DNA of 16,620 nucleotides from HyVt-560 sp964577195 (GTDB taxonomy: Bacteria > Pseudomonadota > Gammaproteobacteria > UWMA-0217): assembly GCA_964577195.1 (NCBI GenBank), contig CAZNYF010000053.1:1-16620 (forward strand), read 5' to 3'. Positions 1 through 6,622 of the stretch are shown here, piece by piece. Position numbers and translations under genes: made by a program. Under the pieces are notes generated by a model. That model was not told the origin of the DNA, did no database searches, and saw only the letters and a program-made list of their open reading frames with translations. Positions within the stretch are counted from its first letter, which is position 1; the number at the start of each line of letters is the position of its first letter.

Positions 1-4
1 TAAC

Positions 5-577
5 CTACTTGATTTCATTGAGATTCCTGAACACAGCCGTACTCGGAAAACCGACGCGGGCAGCTCGTCTCAAAGCATACCAACCCCGCACTGATCTTTC
101 TGCTGAAGCAAGATAGTGTTGCAGTGAAGTCTCTACAGATATTTTTAACAACGCATGCAAGTAGTGATCGCGATCACTGCCACCGGCGTAAGCAATTTCA
201 TTAGTTTCAGTTAATACCAAACCTTCTAGTAACCTGGAAACTAAATCATTCGGAAATTTAACACCATCGACCGGAACCACAGCTAGTAGCGGGGAATTAA
301 TCTTCGTGAGTGCAGCCAACACACCGGCCAGTGGCCCTTGAAACCCCGACATTGCGTCAGTAATCACCGGGAACCCGTAGGATTGATAACGGCCTATATT
401 TCGATTTGCACTTATCACGATGTGATCCACCTGAGGCTTCAAACATGCGATGGCTGATTCAATCAAAGGCTCCCCCTGATAACAAAGCAAGCCTTTATCC
501 TTCCCTCCAACCCGGCTACCTTGCCCACCGGCAAGAATTAAGCCTGTAATCTCGTGACTTTTGATTAATTGAACCAT
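5..577 (-). CDS. mobA: Molybdenum cofactor guanylyltransferase MobA
   Basis: MobA transfers GMP from GTP to molybdopterin-Mo to make the guanine dinucleotide cofactor of DMSO-reductase-family enzymes, in the cytosol. The 190-residue product shows the family signature in order: LILAGGQGSRVGGKDKGL at residues 13-30 (nucleotide-binding loop), ISANRN at 54-59, GPLAG at 80-84, and VPVDG at 99-104, whose D103 is the expected metal-binding Asp. The C-terminal stretch with an RSVRGWYALRRA segment and FRNLN near the end is also typical. The usual P-x-D-T-P-F is altered to PVDGVKFP, a mild deviation. Length matches the family (about 190-200). The ATG at 577 lacks a strong Shine-Dalgarno. It reads in the same direction as flgN but is separated by 153 bp, and nothing ties it to flagella, so I take it as a neighbouring housekeeping gene, probably independently transcribed. 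Confidence 0.93.
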   Translation of the reverse strand: MVQLIKSHEITGLILAGGQGSRVGGKDKGLLCYQGEPLIESAIACLKPQVDHIVISANRNIGRYQSYGFPVITDAMSGFQGPLAGVLAALTKINSPLLAVVPVDGVKFPNDLVSRLLEGLVLTETNEIAYAGGSDRDHYLHALLKISVETSLQHYLASAERSVRGWYALRRAARVGFPSTAVFRNLNEIK

Positions 578-730
578 TAACTAGTACGCCAAATATCCGA
601 CAGATTGGAACATTGACGAATAAAACAGCAACAATCAACTGTCTATTACGCTCTCAAGAAAAAAATTCTAAAGGTGATCTTTTATTTATTCGAGGATTAA
701 TCTACTTAGCGAGAAATGACTGTAGAAATA
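578..730. other. mobA-flgN intergenic gap
   Basis: This 153-bp AT-rich stretch lies between the end of flgN and the start of mobA, both on the minus strand. It should hold the mobA promoter and the flgMN terminator. I see a run of seven T on the minus strand (near 660-667) but no convincing GC-rich stem before it, and no clear -35/-10 pair. Confidence 0.4.
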
Positions 731-1252
731 TTACGCGACCCAGGAAGCGGTCGAAATTGATTGGTTTTTATTAATCTTATCCAGATTATAAGTAGATTGA
801 CGTTGATTAACATGCTGCGGTGACAACATGGAAATAGTCGAACTAATTTGAACGAGCTGCATATTTAATAACCCGTCATTTTCCATACCTTTATTTCTAC
901 ACGCACCAATACTCGCGATAAACTCGTTGAGCGCGACATCGACTAGCGGGAAATTTTTCTCAATATAGCCACGTGTCGTCTGACCTCTTTGTCTGGTATA
1001 AACATTAAGATAAGAAAATATTTCATTGATTCTTTTTTCGATAACATTGAGTTCATCAAGCAAAGCTTGCTTATCATTTAAAACAGTTTCAACCAACTCG
1101 ACAGATCTGGACATCAGTGCAGATTGCTCAATCGTCAATTGGGAATCAAGCTTATGCGCAAACATTTCACCCGCCTGAGTCAGTGATTTCAAGCTTTCCA
1201 TCACCTCCAAAATTTGAGGGTCAGTTACTACGGATAAGGAATCTTTAGTCAT
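731..1252 (-). CDS. flgN: Flagellar export chaperone FlgN
   Basis: FlgN is the cytosolic chaperone that keeps the hook-filament junction proteins FlgK and FlgL soluble and delivers them to the flagellar type III export gate. The 173-residue protein is mostly predicted helix: residues about 10-60 (LKSLTQAGEMFAHKLDSQL onward) and 60-115 include the conserved KQALLDELN stretch, typical of the long coiled-coil hairpin of the family. It is longer than enterobacterial FlgN (about 140), with an Asn/Gln/Ser-rich, probably disordered C-terminal tail. It starts with ATG 12 bp after flgM and lacks a clear Shine-Dalgarno, so translation is probably coupled to flgM. It is likely transcribed from the sigma-28 promoter ahead of flgM. 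FlgN sequences are poorly conserved; position beside flgM supports the call strongly. Confidence 0.88.
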   Translation of the reverse strand: MTKDSLSVVTDPQILEVMESLKSLTQAGEMFAHKLDSQLTIEQSALMSRSVELVETVLNDKQALLDELNVIEKRINEIFSYLNVYTRQRGQTTRGYIEKNFPLVDVALNEFIASIGACRNKGMENDGLLNMQLVQISSTISMLSPQHVNQRQSTYNLDKINKNQSISTASWVA

Positions 1253-1264
1253 GCGATAATAAGC

Positions 1265-1564
1265 TTATAGCTTTTCCATATCGACGAGCTTATTAGCAAT
1301 TCTCTGCGCGGAGACTTGATAACTATTATTATCAATTTCCTGCTTGATCCGATCAACTTTAGCCTGATCAATATCGGGTAGAGACTGCTGTAGAGAAGCC
1401 GCATTCAAAATTCTCTGCGCAGCACCGGTAAGCACCAGATCATCTCGTTCATTGGAACGATTAATCGAAACAGATTCACCTTCTTTAGCCACCCTCACAT
1501 TACTATGCCGGTCATCTTGGGCGTGTGTCCTGCCGATGGATACCGTGCCAGATATTTTATTCAT
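1265..1564 (-). CDS. flgM: Anti-sigma-28 factor FlgM
   Basis: FlgM binds and inhibits the flagellar sigma factor FliA (sigma-28) until the hook-basal body is complete, then is exported through it. This 99-residue form begins MNKISGTVSIG, as FlgM proteins do, and is polar and disorder-prone in the middle. The C-terminal 37 residues carry the sigma-28-binding pattern: AKVDRIKQEIDNNSYQVSAQ then IANKLVDME. The open frame extends upstream to a GTG at 1594, but the -10 of a consensus sigma-28 promoter ends at base 1595, so that GTG would lie at or before the transcription start. The ATG at 1564 also has an AGGGA ribosome site at suitable spacing. I therefore start here. flgN follows after 12 bp as part of the same unit. 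Confidence 0.93.
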   Translation of the reverse strand: MNKISGTVSIGRTHAQDDRHSNVRVAKEGESVSINRSNERDDLVLTGAAQRILNAASLQQSLPDIDQAKVDRIKQEIDNNSYQVSAQRIANKLVDMEKL

Positions 1565-1594
1565 CAATCTTTCCCTACTTATTATATAACTCAC

Positions 1595-1621
1595 TTATCG
1601 GCTTAGATAATACAACCTTTA
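1595..1621 (-). promoter_or_regulatory. Sigma-28 (FliA) promoter for flgMN
   Basis: Read on the minus strand, TAAA (1621-1618) is followed by exactly 15 bases and then GCCGATAA (1602-1595). This is a full match to the TAAA-N15-GCCGATAA pattern of FliA-dependent promoters. Transcription should begin a few bases downstream, near 1588, giving a leader of roughly 25 bases before the flgM ATG at 1564. It makes flgM and flgN class III/IV genes and closes the FliA-FlgM feedback loop. It also serves as the evidence for the FlgM start. Confidence 0.92.
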
Positions 1622-1687
1622 GCCAATCACGAAAAAACTTTACGGTAGTAATAATTACCCCATAAGTTCAGTTAGTTAAAGCAGTTT

Positions 1688-2413
1688 TTAATCCACTTTA
1701 ATTTGCCCATTCGCAAGAACTACGCCTTCAATAACTTTTTTAGAGCGCCTATTTTTAACTCGTACTCTATCGCCAGCAGCGCCATCAGCCAACGCTTTAC
1801 CTGAGACCCTTACTTCAAACCCTGCCGAACCCGCTAGTACGATAACCACTTGCCCACGTTTAACCAATTTTGGCGCCCGAAACATGCTTGCTCTAAGCAC
1901 TGTATTTGCATTGATCGAAGACGTTGCAGCAAAACCAGTCAAATGATTAACCTCTTCTATATACCGGCCATTTAACCGCGAGATATCACGGCGTTCATAA
2001 CTAACGTCAGCTGTTTTCAGGTGATCACCTCGCATTAACGGGCGATTTAAAATAGCAATATGGCGCATTAAGGAGATTCTGGATTGAGCATAGATTTTCC
2101 ACGGCTTACTGTCTTCACACGCCACACCCACCGAAATAGCACCAGACTTCCTAGACCCTGGCGGCCAAAATATACTTAATGGCTGATCGCATTGATGTAA
2201 CTTCAAACGTCGATCAAGGCGTACCATTTCAAGCTCCGCCTCCGAACCCAACTCCTGCTGCACATAATCTTTGACAGCGGTGCGAATTGACTCATGCGAT
2301 TGGTGCAAGCTATCTGCTTTTGACAGTAGCGGGAATGAAAAAATAATGAGGAAAAAGAATCCGAGATAAGTGACCCGTGATTGCATCCATCTACTTTCTC
2401 TATGTTGATTCAT
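1688..2413 (-). CDS. flgA: Flagellar P-ring assembly chaperone FlgA
   Basis: FlgA is the periplasmic chaperone that promotes FlgI polymerisation into the P-ring around the rod. The 241-residue precursor has a Sec signal peptide: basic N-terminus, hydrophobic core at about residues 17-30 (GFFFLIIFSFPLL), probable cleavage after SKA at 33. The mature part has two cysteines (in LHQCDQPL and GVACEDS), which may form a disulfide, then the C-terminal SAF-type region with RPLMRGDHL, then VKRGQVVIVLAGSAGFEVRVSG and GDRVRVKN, all typical of FlgA. An internal ATG at 2386 with an AGAGAAAG site is an alternative start that would shorten the basic region only. A sigma-54-like promoter lies about 40 bases upstream. 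flgM starts 124 bp downstream with its own promoter, so the two may be only partly co-transcribed. Confidence 0.95.
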   Translation of the reverse strand: MNQHRESRWMQSRVTYLGFFFLIIFSFPLLSKADSLHQSHESIRTAVKDYVQQELGSEAELEMVRLDRRLKLHQCDQPLSIFWPPGSRKSGAISVGVACEDSKPWKIYAQSRISLMRHIAILNRPLMRGDHLKTADVSYERRDISRLNGRYIEEVNHLTGFAATSSINANTVLRASMFRAPKLVKRGQVVIVLAGSAGFEVRVSGKALADGAAGDRVRVKNRRSKKVIEGVVLANGQIKVD

Positions 2414-2454
2414 GACAAATTCTCGACGCTAATAACTTGTATTGATTTAATTGT

Positions 2455-2469
2455 GCAATTTTTACGCCA
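2455..2469 (-). promoter_or_regulatory. Sigma-54 (-24/-12) promoter for flgA
   Basis: On the minus strand the sequence TGGCGTAAAAATTGC has GG and GC at the obligatory spacing (GG-N10-GC) and matches TGGCAC-N5-TTGC except at two positions (GT for AC). The GC element ends at 2455, so transcription would start near 2444, about 30 bases before the flgA ATG at 2413. Position, orientation and spacing all fit an RpoN-dependent flagellar class II/III promoter. Confidence 0.8.
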
Positions 2470-2556
2470 GATATTGCTCCTCTCGGCAGGATCACACACA
2501 ATCCAGCTTAATATTCCGACCAACGGTAAAGTGCGATCATGATAGTGTGAAAATGC

Positions 2557-2616
2557 TGCCTTACAAGAGTAAACAAGGCAATTTGTTAAGACATTAGTTG
2601 CCGCCTTGTGGCAACT
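2557..2616. repeat. Overlapping inverted repeats between flgA and flgB
   Basis: Three pairings overlap here. TGCCTT (2557-2562) pairs with AAGGCA (2575-2580). AGTTGCC (2596-2602) pairs with GGCAACT (2610-2616), leaving a seven-base loop GCCTTGT (2603-2609). That loop is exactly complementary to ACAAGGC (2573-2579) in the right arm of the first pair. The cluster is roughly 165-225 bp upstream of the flgB sigma-54 promoter and 90-160 bp from the flgA one, a usual distance for enhancer sites. Operator dyads for an activator, or a structured RNA, could both produce this; I favour the former. Confidence 0.5.
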
Positions 2617-2780
2617 CTGTGTGCCGTACAGCGGCCATCAATCAGCAATGAGTAACCGTTCTATTAGGAACCAGTGCGAAATGTGATGGACTACCTCGTA
2701 TGTTGAGTATTCTTTTCACTTATCAAAACTTTAGCCCATTCGTCCGAAGATCTACCCCGTATTTACCGGCTCAGCCAAAA

Positions 2781-2795
2781 TGGCATTCTGATTGC
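2781..2795 (+). promoter_or_regulatory. Sigma-54 (-24/-12) promoter for the flgB operon
   Basis: TGGCATTCTGATTGC matches TGGCAC-N5-TTGC at every fixed position but one (T for the final C of TGGCAC), with GG-N10-GC spacing exact. Transcription should start near 2807, about 30 bases before the flgB ATG at 2836. This is the probable main promoter for flgB and the downstream rod, hook and ring genes, under an RpoN plus NtrC-family activator regime. Confidence 0.9.
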
Positions 2796-2835
2796 ATTAA
2801 ATCCGTGGACGTAACTTATAAATTGGAAAAAACCA

Positions 2836-3240
2836 ATGCCCGTGAACATGGATAGTTTATTTGGTATTCACGAACGATCATTATTACTTCGTTCTAAAAG
2901 AGCCAACCTTATCGCATCGAACTTAGCGAATGTTGATACGCCTAACTACAAAGCAAGAGACCTGGATTTCAGCACCATTCTAAAAGATGCAGGGCGACAG
3001 CTGTCCGTACGTAAGACTAACAGGCATTCATCTCACATTGCGCTTTCAGGTGCCGCCGGACAGAGCTTTAATACCGCAGTAAAATACCGCAACCCCTTGC
3101 AACCATCACTCGACGGAAATACCGTCGAAAATCACATGGAACAAGGACGCTTTTCAGAGAATGCCGTTCGTTACCAGGCAACACTACAATTTATAGGCGG
3201 CCGAAGTAAAGGCTTAATTCGCGCTTTGCGAGGAGAATAA
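2836..3240 (+). CDS. flgB: Flagellar proximal rod protein FlgB
   Basis: FlgB is a proximal rod subunit of the flagellar basal body, exported by the type III apparatus and assembled next to the MS-ring/FliE. The 134-residue product is of normal length. The conserved rod signature RANLIASNLANVDTPNYKAR is at about residues 22-41, in the N-terminal helix shared by all axial proteins, and the C-terminal ENAVRYQATLQFIGGRSKGL helix is typical. ATG at 2836 has a GGAAAA ribosome site; a second ATG at 2848 (MDSLFG) is a possible alternative. It is the first gene after the sigma-54 promoter at 2781-2795. flgC begins 2 bp after its stop, so the two are translationally linked. Confidence 0.97.
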   Translation: MPVNMDSLFGIHERSLLLRSKRANLIASNLANVDTPNYKARDLDFSTILKDAGRQLSVRKTNRHSSHIALSGAAGQSFNTAVKYRNPLQPSLDGNTVENHMEQGRFSENAVRYQATLQFIGGRSKGLIRALRGE

Positions 3241-3242
3241 CC

Positions 3243-3659
3243 ATGTCATTATTTAATGTCTTTGATATTGCCGGTAGCGGCATGAACGCACAGTCAATCC
3301 GGCTGAATATCACCTCAAGTAATATCGCCAACGCTGGCTCCATTGCGGGATCAGCGAAAGAAGCCTACAAGGCCAGGCAACCAATATTTTCTGCCTTGAT
3401 GGATAACTTCTCATCCAATAAAGGGTCCGATGTATCCGTGCAAATGCGTGGTATCACCGAAAGCCAATCAGAACATGCCATGCGCTATCAGCCTGATCAC
3501 CCCTACGCGAATGATGAAGGCTATGTATTTGAATCAAACGTTAATTTAGTTGAAGAAATGACTAACATGATTTCTTCATCGCGTAGTTATCAAAATAATA
3601 TCGAAGTACTCAATACTTCTAAATCAATGTTGATGCAAACCCTGAAACTCGGAGAGTAA
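3243..3659 (+). CDS. flgC: Flagellar proximal rod protein FlgC
   Basis: FlgC is the second proximal rod subunit. The 138-residue sequence begins MSLFNVFDIAGSGMNAQSIR and continues LNITSSNIANAGSIAG, the family's N-terminal helix. In the C-terminal helix, SNVNLVEEMTNMISSSRSYQNNIEVLNTSK is the classic FlgC/FlgG-type ending. The Shine-Dalgarno GAGGAG lies inside the last codons of flgB, so the genes are tightly coupled. flgD starts 2 bp after its stop. Length and motifs are normal. Confidence 0.98.
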   Translation: MSLFNVFDIAGSGMNAQSIRLNITSSNIANAGSIAGSAKEAYKARQPIFSALMDNFSSNKGSDVSVQMRGITESQSEHAMRYQPDHPYANDEGYVFESNVNLVEEMTNMISSSRSYQNNIEVLNTSKSMLMQTLKLGE

Positions 3660-3661
3660 CC

Positions 3662-4333
3662 ATGCCAACTATTAACACGGATGTTTTAGATAAATACCAA
3701 CTCGGAAGTAATAACCAGAACAAGGATCCCAATAAAATCCTTCAAGGTGATTTTCTAAAATTAATGACCACACAGTTGCAAAATCAAGATCCAATGAAAC
3801 CCACTGACAACGGTGAATTTCTGGGTCAAATGGCACAATTTAGCACCGTATCTGGCCTGAACGAACTACAGGAATCATTTGCCAGTCTTGCTAATAGCCT
3901 ACAGTCGAATCAAGCATTGTTAGCTGCGACTTTAATTGATAAAAAAGCACTGGTCCCAACTAGTCAAGCTCAAACCATAACGGAAGGTGAGAAAATTAGC
4001 GGCGCATTAGCAATACCTGCGAGCACTTCCAATGCGTGGGTCAACGTGCTTGACGCCGGTGGCAATGTGATTCGGAAAATAGAACTGGGTGGAGCTCAGG
4101 AAGGTCTAAAAGATTTCTCTTGGGATGGAAAAGATAAAGGCGGTAGTGAAGTCGCAATCGGTAATTACAGTTTTCAGGGATTCTTTCAAACGGGTAGTAA
4201 AGATCAAACGGAAGCAGCTTCCATGTACCTTAACTCCACGATTAACAGCATTAGTCTGGATCAAGGACAAATTTCAATCAATACTCAGGATGGAGCCACG
4301 CACGGATTTTCAGATATTTTACGTGTTGGCTAA
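3662..4333 (+). CDS. flgD: Flagellar hook cap (scaffold) protein FlgD
   Basis: FlgD forms the cap at the tip of the growing hook and is needed for FlgE polymerisation; it is later replaced by FlgK. The 223-residue product has the conserved N-terminal capping region at about residues 29-70: GDFLKLMTTQLQNQDPMKPTD followed by FLGQMAQFSTVSGLNEL. The C-terminal half contains the hook-cap beta domains, with the FlgD-type FSWDGKDKGGSEVAIGNYSF stretch at about 150-170. ATG follows flgC by 2 bp with a GAGAG site in flgC's end. The gene is normal in length. A 131-bp AT-rich gap follows before flgE. Confidence 0.97.
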   Translation: MPTINTDVLDKYQLGSNNQNKDPNKILQGDFLKLMTTQLQNQDPMKPTDNGEFLGQMAQFSTVSGLNELQESFASLANSLQSNQALLAATLIDKKALVPTSQAQTITEGEKISGALAIPASTSNAWVNVLDAGGNVIRKIELGGAQEGLKDFSWDGKDKGGSEVAIGNYSFQGFFQTGSKDQTEAASMYLNSTINSISLDQGQISINTQDGATHGFSDILRVG

Positions 4334-4464
4334 TACTTAATAAAAAATAACGCTTAATAATAAATATCAAATAATAAAGTAAACCATAACAATTTGCATC
4401 GGAATTATATTTTCGGTTCAAGATAATAATTTCAGAATAACAATCAACTCATGGAGAGAGATGT
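4334..4464. other. AT-rich flgD-flgE gap
   Basis: This gap is very AT-rich and its plus strand is rich in AATAA-type words. I find no GG-N10-GC sigma-54 core, no TAAA-N15-GCCGATAA sigma-28 box and no stable stem. It ends with a strong GGAGAGAG ribosome site for flgE. It may simply be a spacer or an RNase-sensitive segment that lets flgE be expressed more highly than flgBCD. Confidence 0.4.
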
Positions 4465-5751
4465 ATGTCGTTTCAAGTAGCACTCACAGGATTGGATGCA
4501 GCAACAGCCAATCTTGAAGTCATATCCAATAATATTGCTAACTCTACCACCAATGGTTTTAAACGTTCCCGCGCTGAATTTGCTGATGTTTATGCATCGT
4601 CTGACTTTGGCGCTTCTTCTAATGCGACTGGAGATGGCGTACGAGTAACCAATATCCGTCAGCAGCACACACAAGGCGATATTAATTTTACTGACAATAA
4701 TCTGGATGTCGCAATTTCTGGTGGCGGGCTGTTTCGCATGCAAGACAATGGTGCTGGCGTAGTTTATTCACGTGCTGGTGCATTTGGTTTGGATCGAGAG
4801 GGTTTTATTTCCAACGCTTCTGAGCAACGATTAACCGGCTTTCAGGTTGATGACCAGGGAAATATTCTACCTACATTGGGTCCATTACAAATCGAGCGTG
4901 CTGATTTACAACCACGCTCTACAGAATCCATAACAATTGGTGCAAATATCGATCAAACAACCGAAGCTGTTTCTGCGGGTGTTGGCTTTGAGGTTGGTAA
5001 TCCAAAATCCTATAGCTTCACAACCGGTTCAACTGTTTTTGATTCACAGGGTTCTACCCACGTCGTCAATTATTATTTCCGTAAAGAAGCAGACAATGCC
5101 TGGAAAATGTTTGCGATCTCTGCAGACACCGACACAGCCGTCGGAGATGCGAATGGTTACGACCTATCTTTTGGTACCGATGGCAGACTCGACTCACTTG
5201 CAGACAGCGGTGGCACCCAGTTCGTTAGCCGAAATGCGGATGGTACACCGGAAGGCACTTTCGACATCACGGTTGACGCAGCCGCATTAGGTAGCTCCGT
5301 TGATTCTCTGGAATTAAAGATTGATATCGCCAGTTTGACACAGTTTGATGCTGCCTCTGGTGTGAATTCAATCCAGTCAGATGGATTTTCATCCGGTAGA
5401 TTAGCCTCGTTAGATATCGACAAATCAGGTGTTATTTTTGGTCGTTATTCAAATGGTCAGTCAAAAGCCATGGGGCAAATTGCATTGGCTAACTTTGCCA
5501 GTCTTGAGGGATTACGCCCGGTAGGTGATTCAGCCTGGGCTGAAAGTTTTGCCTCAGGCGCGCCCGCTATCGGCGAGCCAGGCAGTGCCTCATTGGGTTT
5601 TATCCAATCCAGCGCCATTGAACAGTCGAACGTCGATGTGACCGAAGAACTGGTCGATATGATTGGTGCGCAACGCGCATTCCAGGCAAATGCACAGATC
5701 ATCAGCGTGTCTGATCAATTGACTCAAACTATTATAAATATCCGACGTTAA
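4465..5751 (+). CDS. flgE: Flagellar hook protein FlgE
   Basis: FlgE polymerises into the curved hook, the universal joint between rod and filament. The 428-residue protein has the axial-protein N-terminus MSFQVALTGLDAATANLEVI then SNNIANSTTNGFKRSRAEF (residues 21-39), the FlgE/F/G middle segments (GDINFTDNNLDVAISGGGLF; YSRAGAFGLDREGFI), and the C-terminal helix SNVDVTEELVDMIGAQRAFQ with NAQIISVSDQLTQTIINI. Between roughly residues 170 and 310 lies the variable surface domain. Length is typical for a hook protein of this type (about 400-450). The ribosome site GGAGAGAG is strong. A terminator-like hairpin sits immediately after the stop, which could set a step-down in expression after flgE, in keeping with the roughly 120 copies needed per hook. 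Confidence 0.98.
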   Translation: MSFQVALTGLDAATANLEVISNNIANSTTNGFKRSRAEFADVYASSDFGASSNATGDGVRVTNIRQQHTQGDINFTDNNLDVAISGGGLFRMQDNGAGVVYSRAGAFGLDREGFISNASEQRLTGFQVDDQGNILPTLGPLQIERADLQPRSTESITIGANIDQTTEAVSAGVGFEVGNPKSYSFTTGSTVFDSQGSTHVVNYYFRKEADNAWKMFAISADTDTAVGDANGYDLSFGTDGRLDSLADSGGTQFVSRNADGTPEGTFDITVDAAALGSSVDSLELKIDIASLTQFDAASGVNSIQSDGFSSGRLASLDIDKSGVIFGRYSNGQSKAMGQIALANFASLEGLRPVGDSAWAESFASGAPAIGEPGSASLGFIQSSAIEQSNVDVTEELVDMIGAQRAFQANAQIISVSDQLTQTIINIRR

Positions 5752-5768
5752 TTATCGTCATTTATCTT

Positions 5769-5796
5769 CCCCGTCATATTGACGGGGATGCTTTTT
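5769..5796 (+). terminator. Terminator-like hairpin between flgE and flgF
   Basis: CCCCGTCA (5769-5776) and TGACGGGG (5780-5787) form a perfect 8-bp GC-rich stem, extendable by one T-A pair, around a TAT loop. ATGC and then a run of five T (5792-5796) follow. The form is that of an intrinsic terminator, although the T run is short and offset by four bases. As it lies within a same-strand flagellar operon, partial termination or 3'-end protection of the flgE message is more likely than complete termination. Confidence 0.6.
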
Positions 5797-5830
5797 CGCA
5801 AGCCGCATACTAATTTAAGGAAGCAATACG

Positions 5831-6571
5831 ATGGATCGTATTATTTATACCGCCATGAATGGCGCCAGACAGGTCATGCTAAAACAAGCGACCAATAACC
5901 ACAATCTGGCCAACTTAAGTACCACCGGATTTCGAGCGGATCTTGATGCATTCAAAAGCAATCCGTTGTACGGCCCCGGCCATCCATCACGTGTTTATGT
6001 TCAGGATAATCGGGCAGGCGTCAGCTTCGCACAAGGGCAATTAATATCAACTAATAATAATCTCGACGTTGCTATTGGTGGAAACGGCTTTATTGCAGTA
6101 CAGGATAATGACGGAAATGAATCTTATACGCGACGCGGAGATTTAAGAATTTCACCTTCCGGGATTTTAGAAAACGGTGCAGGCTATCCCGTTATGGGCA
6201 ACGGCGGACCAATAGCGATCCCACCTTTTGAGAAACTGGATATTGGAAAAGACGGCACCATTTCAATTAAACCACTGGGACAAAGTTCAGCCTCTCTAGC
6301 CACAATTGATAGAATTAAGCTGGTAAATCCGGACACGCAGAGTTTGGAAAAAACACGTTCTGGATTATTTCGTACCAAAGAAAATGAAGAAGCGGATGCG
6401 GACGCCAGTGTAAAACTGGAAACAGGCATGCTTGAAACCAGCAATGTTAATTCAATCGAAGCACTGGTAAACATGATCGAGCTGGCACGACAATTTGAAA
6501 TGCATATCAATGTTTTAAAACAAGCTGAAGAAATTGATGCCGCAGCAGCAACCGTTACACGATTAAACTAA
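5831..6571 (+). CDS. flgF: Flagellar proximal rod protein FlgF
   Basis: FlgF is a rod subunit lying between FlgB/FlgC and FlgG. The 246-residue protein begins MDRIIYTAMNGARQVMLKQ, then NNHNLANLSTTGFRADLDAF, characteristic of FlgF and distinct from FlgG. The middle has LISTNNNLDVAIGGNGFIAVQ and YTRRGDLRISPSG, and the end has SNVNSIEALVNMIELARQFE and the IDAAAATVTRLN tail. Length is normal (about 245-250). A strong AAGGAAG ribosome site precedes the ATG. It lies downstream of the flgE hairpin, so its expression depends on read-through or an unseen promoter. A repeat-rich 97-bp gap separates it from flgG. Confidence 0.97.
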   Translation: MDRIIYTAMNGARQVMLKQATNNHNLANLSTTGFRADLDAFKSNPLYGPGHPSRVYVQDNRAGVSFAQGQLISTNNNLDVAIGGNGFIAVQDNDGNESYTRRGDLRISPSGILENGAGYPVMGNGGPIAIPPFEKLDIGKDGTISIKPLGQSSASLATIDRIKLVNPDTQSLEKTRSGLFRTKENEEADADASVKLETGMLETSNVNSIEALVNMIELARQFEMHINVLKQAEEIDAAAATVTRLN

Positions 6572-6583
6572 TTTAAATCTCTT

Positions 6584-6613
6584 AAGCGTTACAACGTTAG
6601 CGTTACAACGCTT
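6584..6613. repeat. Tandem and inverted repeat after flgF
   Basis: AGCGTTACAACG occurs at 6585-6596 and again at 6599-6610, a 14-bp tandem period. The block is at the same time an imperfect inverted repeat: AAGCGTT (6584-6590) pairs with AACGCTT (6607-6613), then after a 2x2 mismatch AACG pairs with CGTT, closing a TTAG loop. The structure is in the flgF-flgG gap, just after the flgF stop. The sequence suggests local slippage duplication, with possible use as an RNA hairpin. Confidence 0.65.
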
Positions 6614-6622
6614 GAATAGAAA

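Larger units (their letters stand above)
2414..2835. other. Divergent flgA/flgB control region
   Basis: This 422-bp gap between divergent flagellar operons has no credible gene; the longest in-frame stretch noted is a 12-codon ATG frame at 2648. It holds a minus-strand sigma-54 promoter (2455-2469) and a plus-strand one (2781-2795). The bases between them would be the place for enhancer sites of an NtrC-type activator such as FlrC/FleR. Visible symmetric elements are ATCATGAT at 2536-2543, TGCCTT/AAGGCA at 2557-2580 and AGTTGCC/GGCAACT at 2596-2616. The cheV and cheR genes found at this point in Vibrio and Pseudomonas are absent. Confidence 0.75.

Noticed and set aside
1565..1594. Extension of FlgM to an upstream GTG
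   Set aside because: The GTG touches the -10 of the consensus sigma-28 promoter and would lie upstream of the expected transcription start; the ATG at 1564 has its own ribosome site and matches the family N-terminus.
2648..2686. A 12-codon ATG frame in the flgA-flgB gap
   Set aside because: Too short, without a good ribosome site, and not supported by any recognisable peptide.
5785..5799. Possible sigma-54 promoter upstream of flgF (GG-N10-GC spacing)
   Set aside because: Only the GG and GC cores fit; the flanking TGGCAC and TTGC bases are mostly wrong, and it overlaps the hairpin arm.
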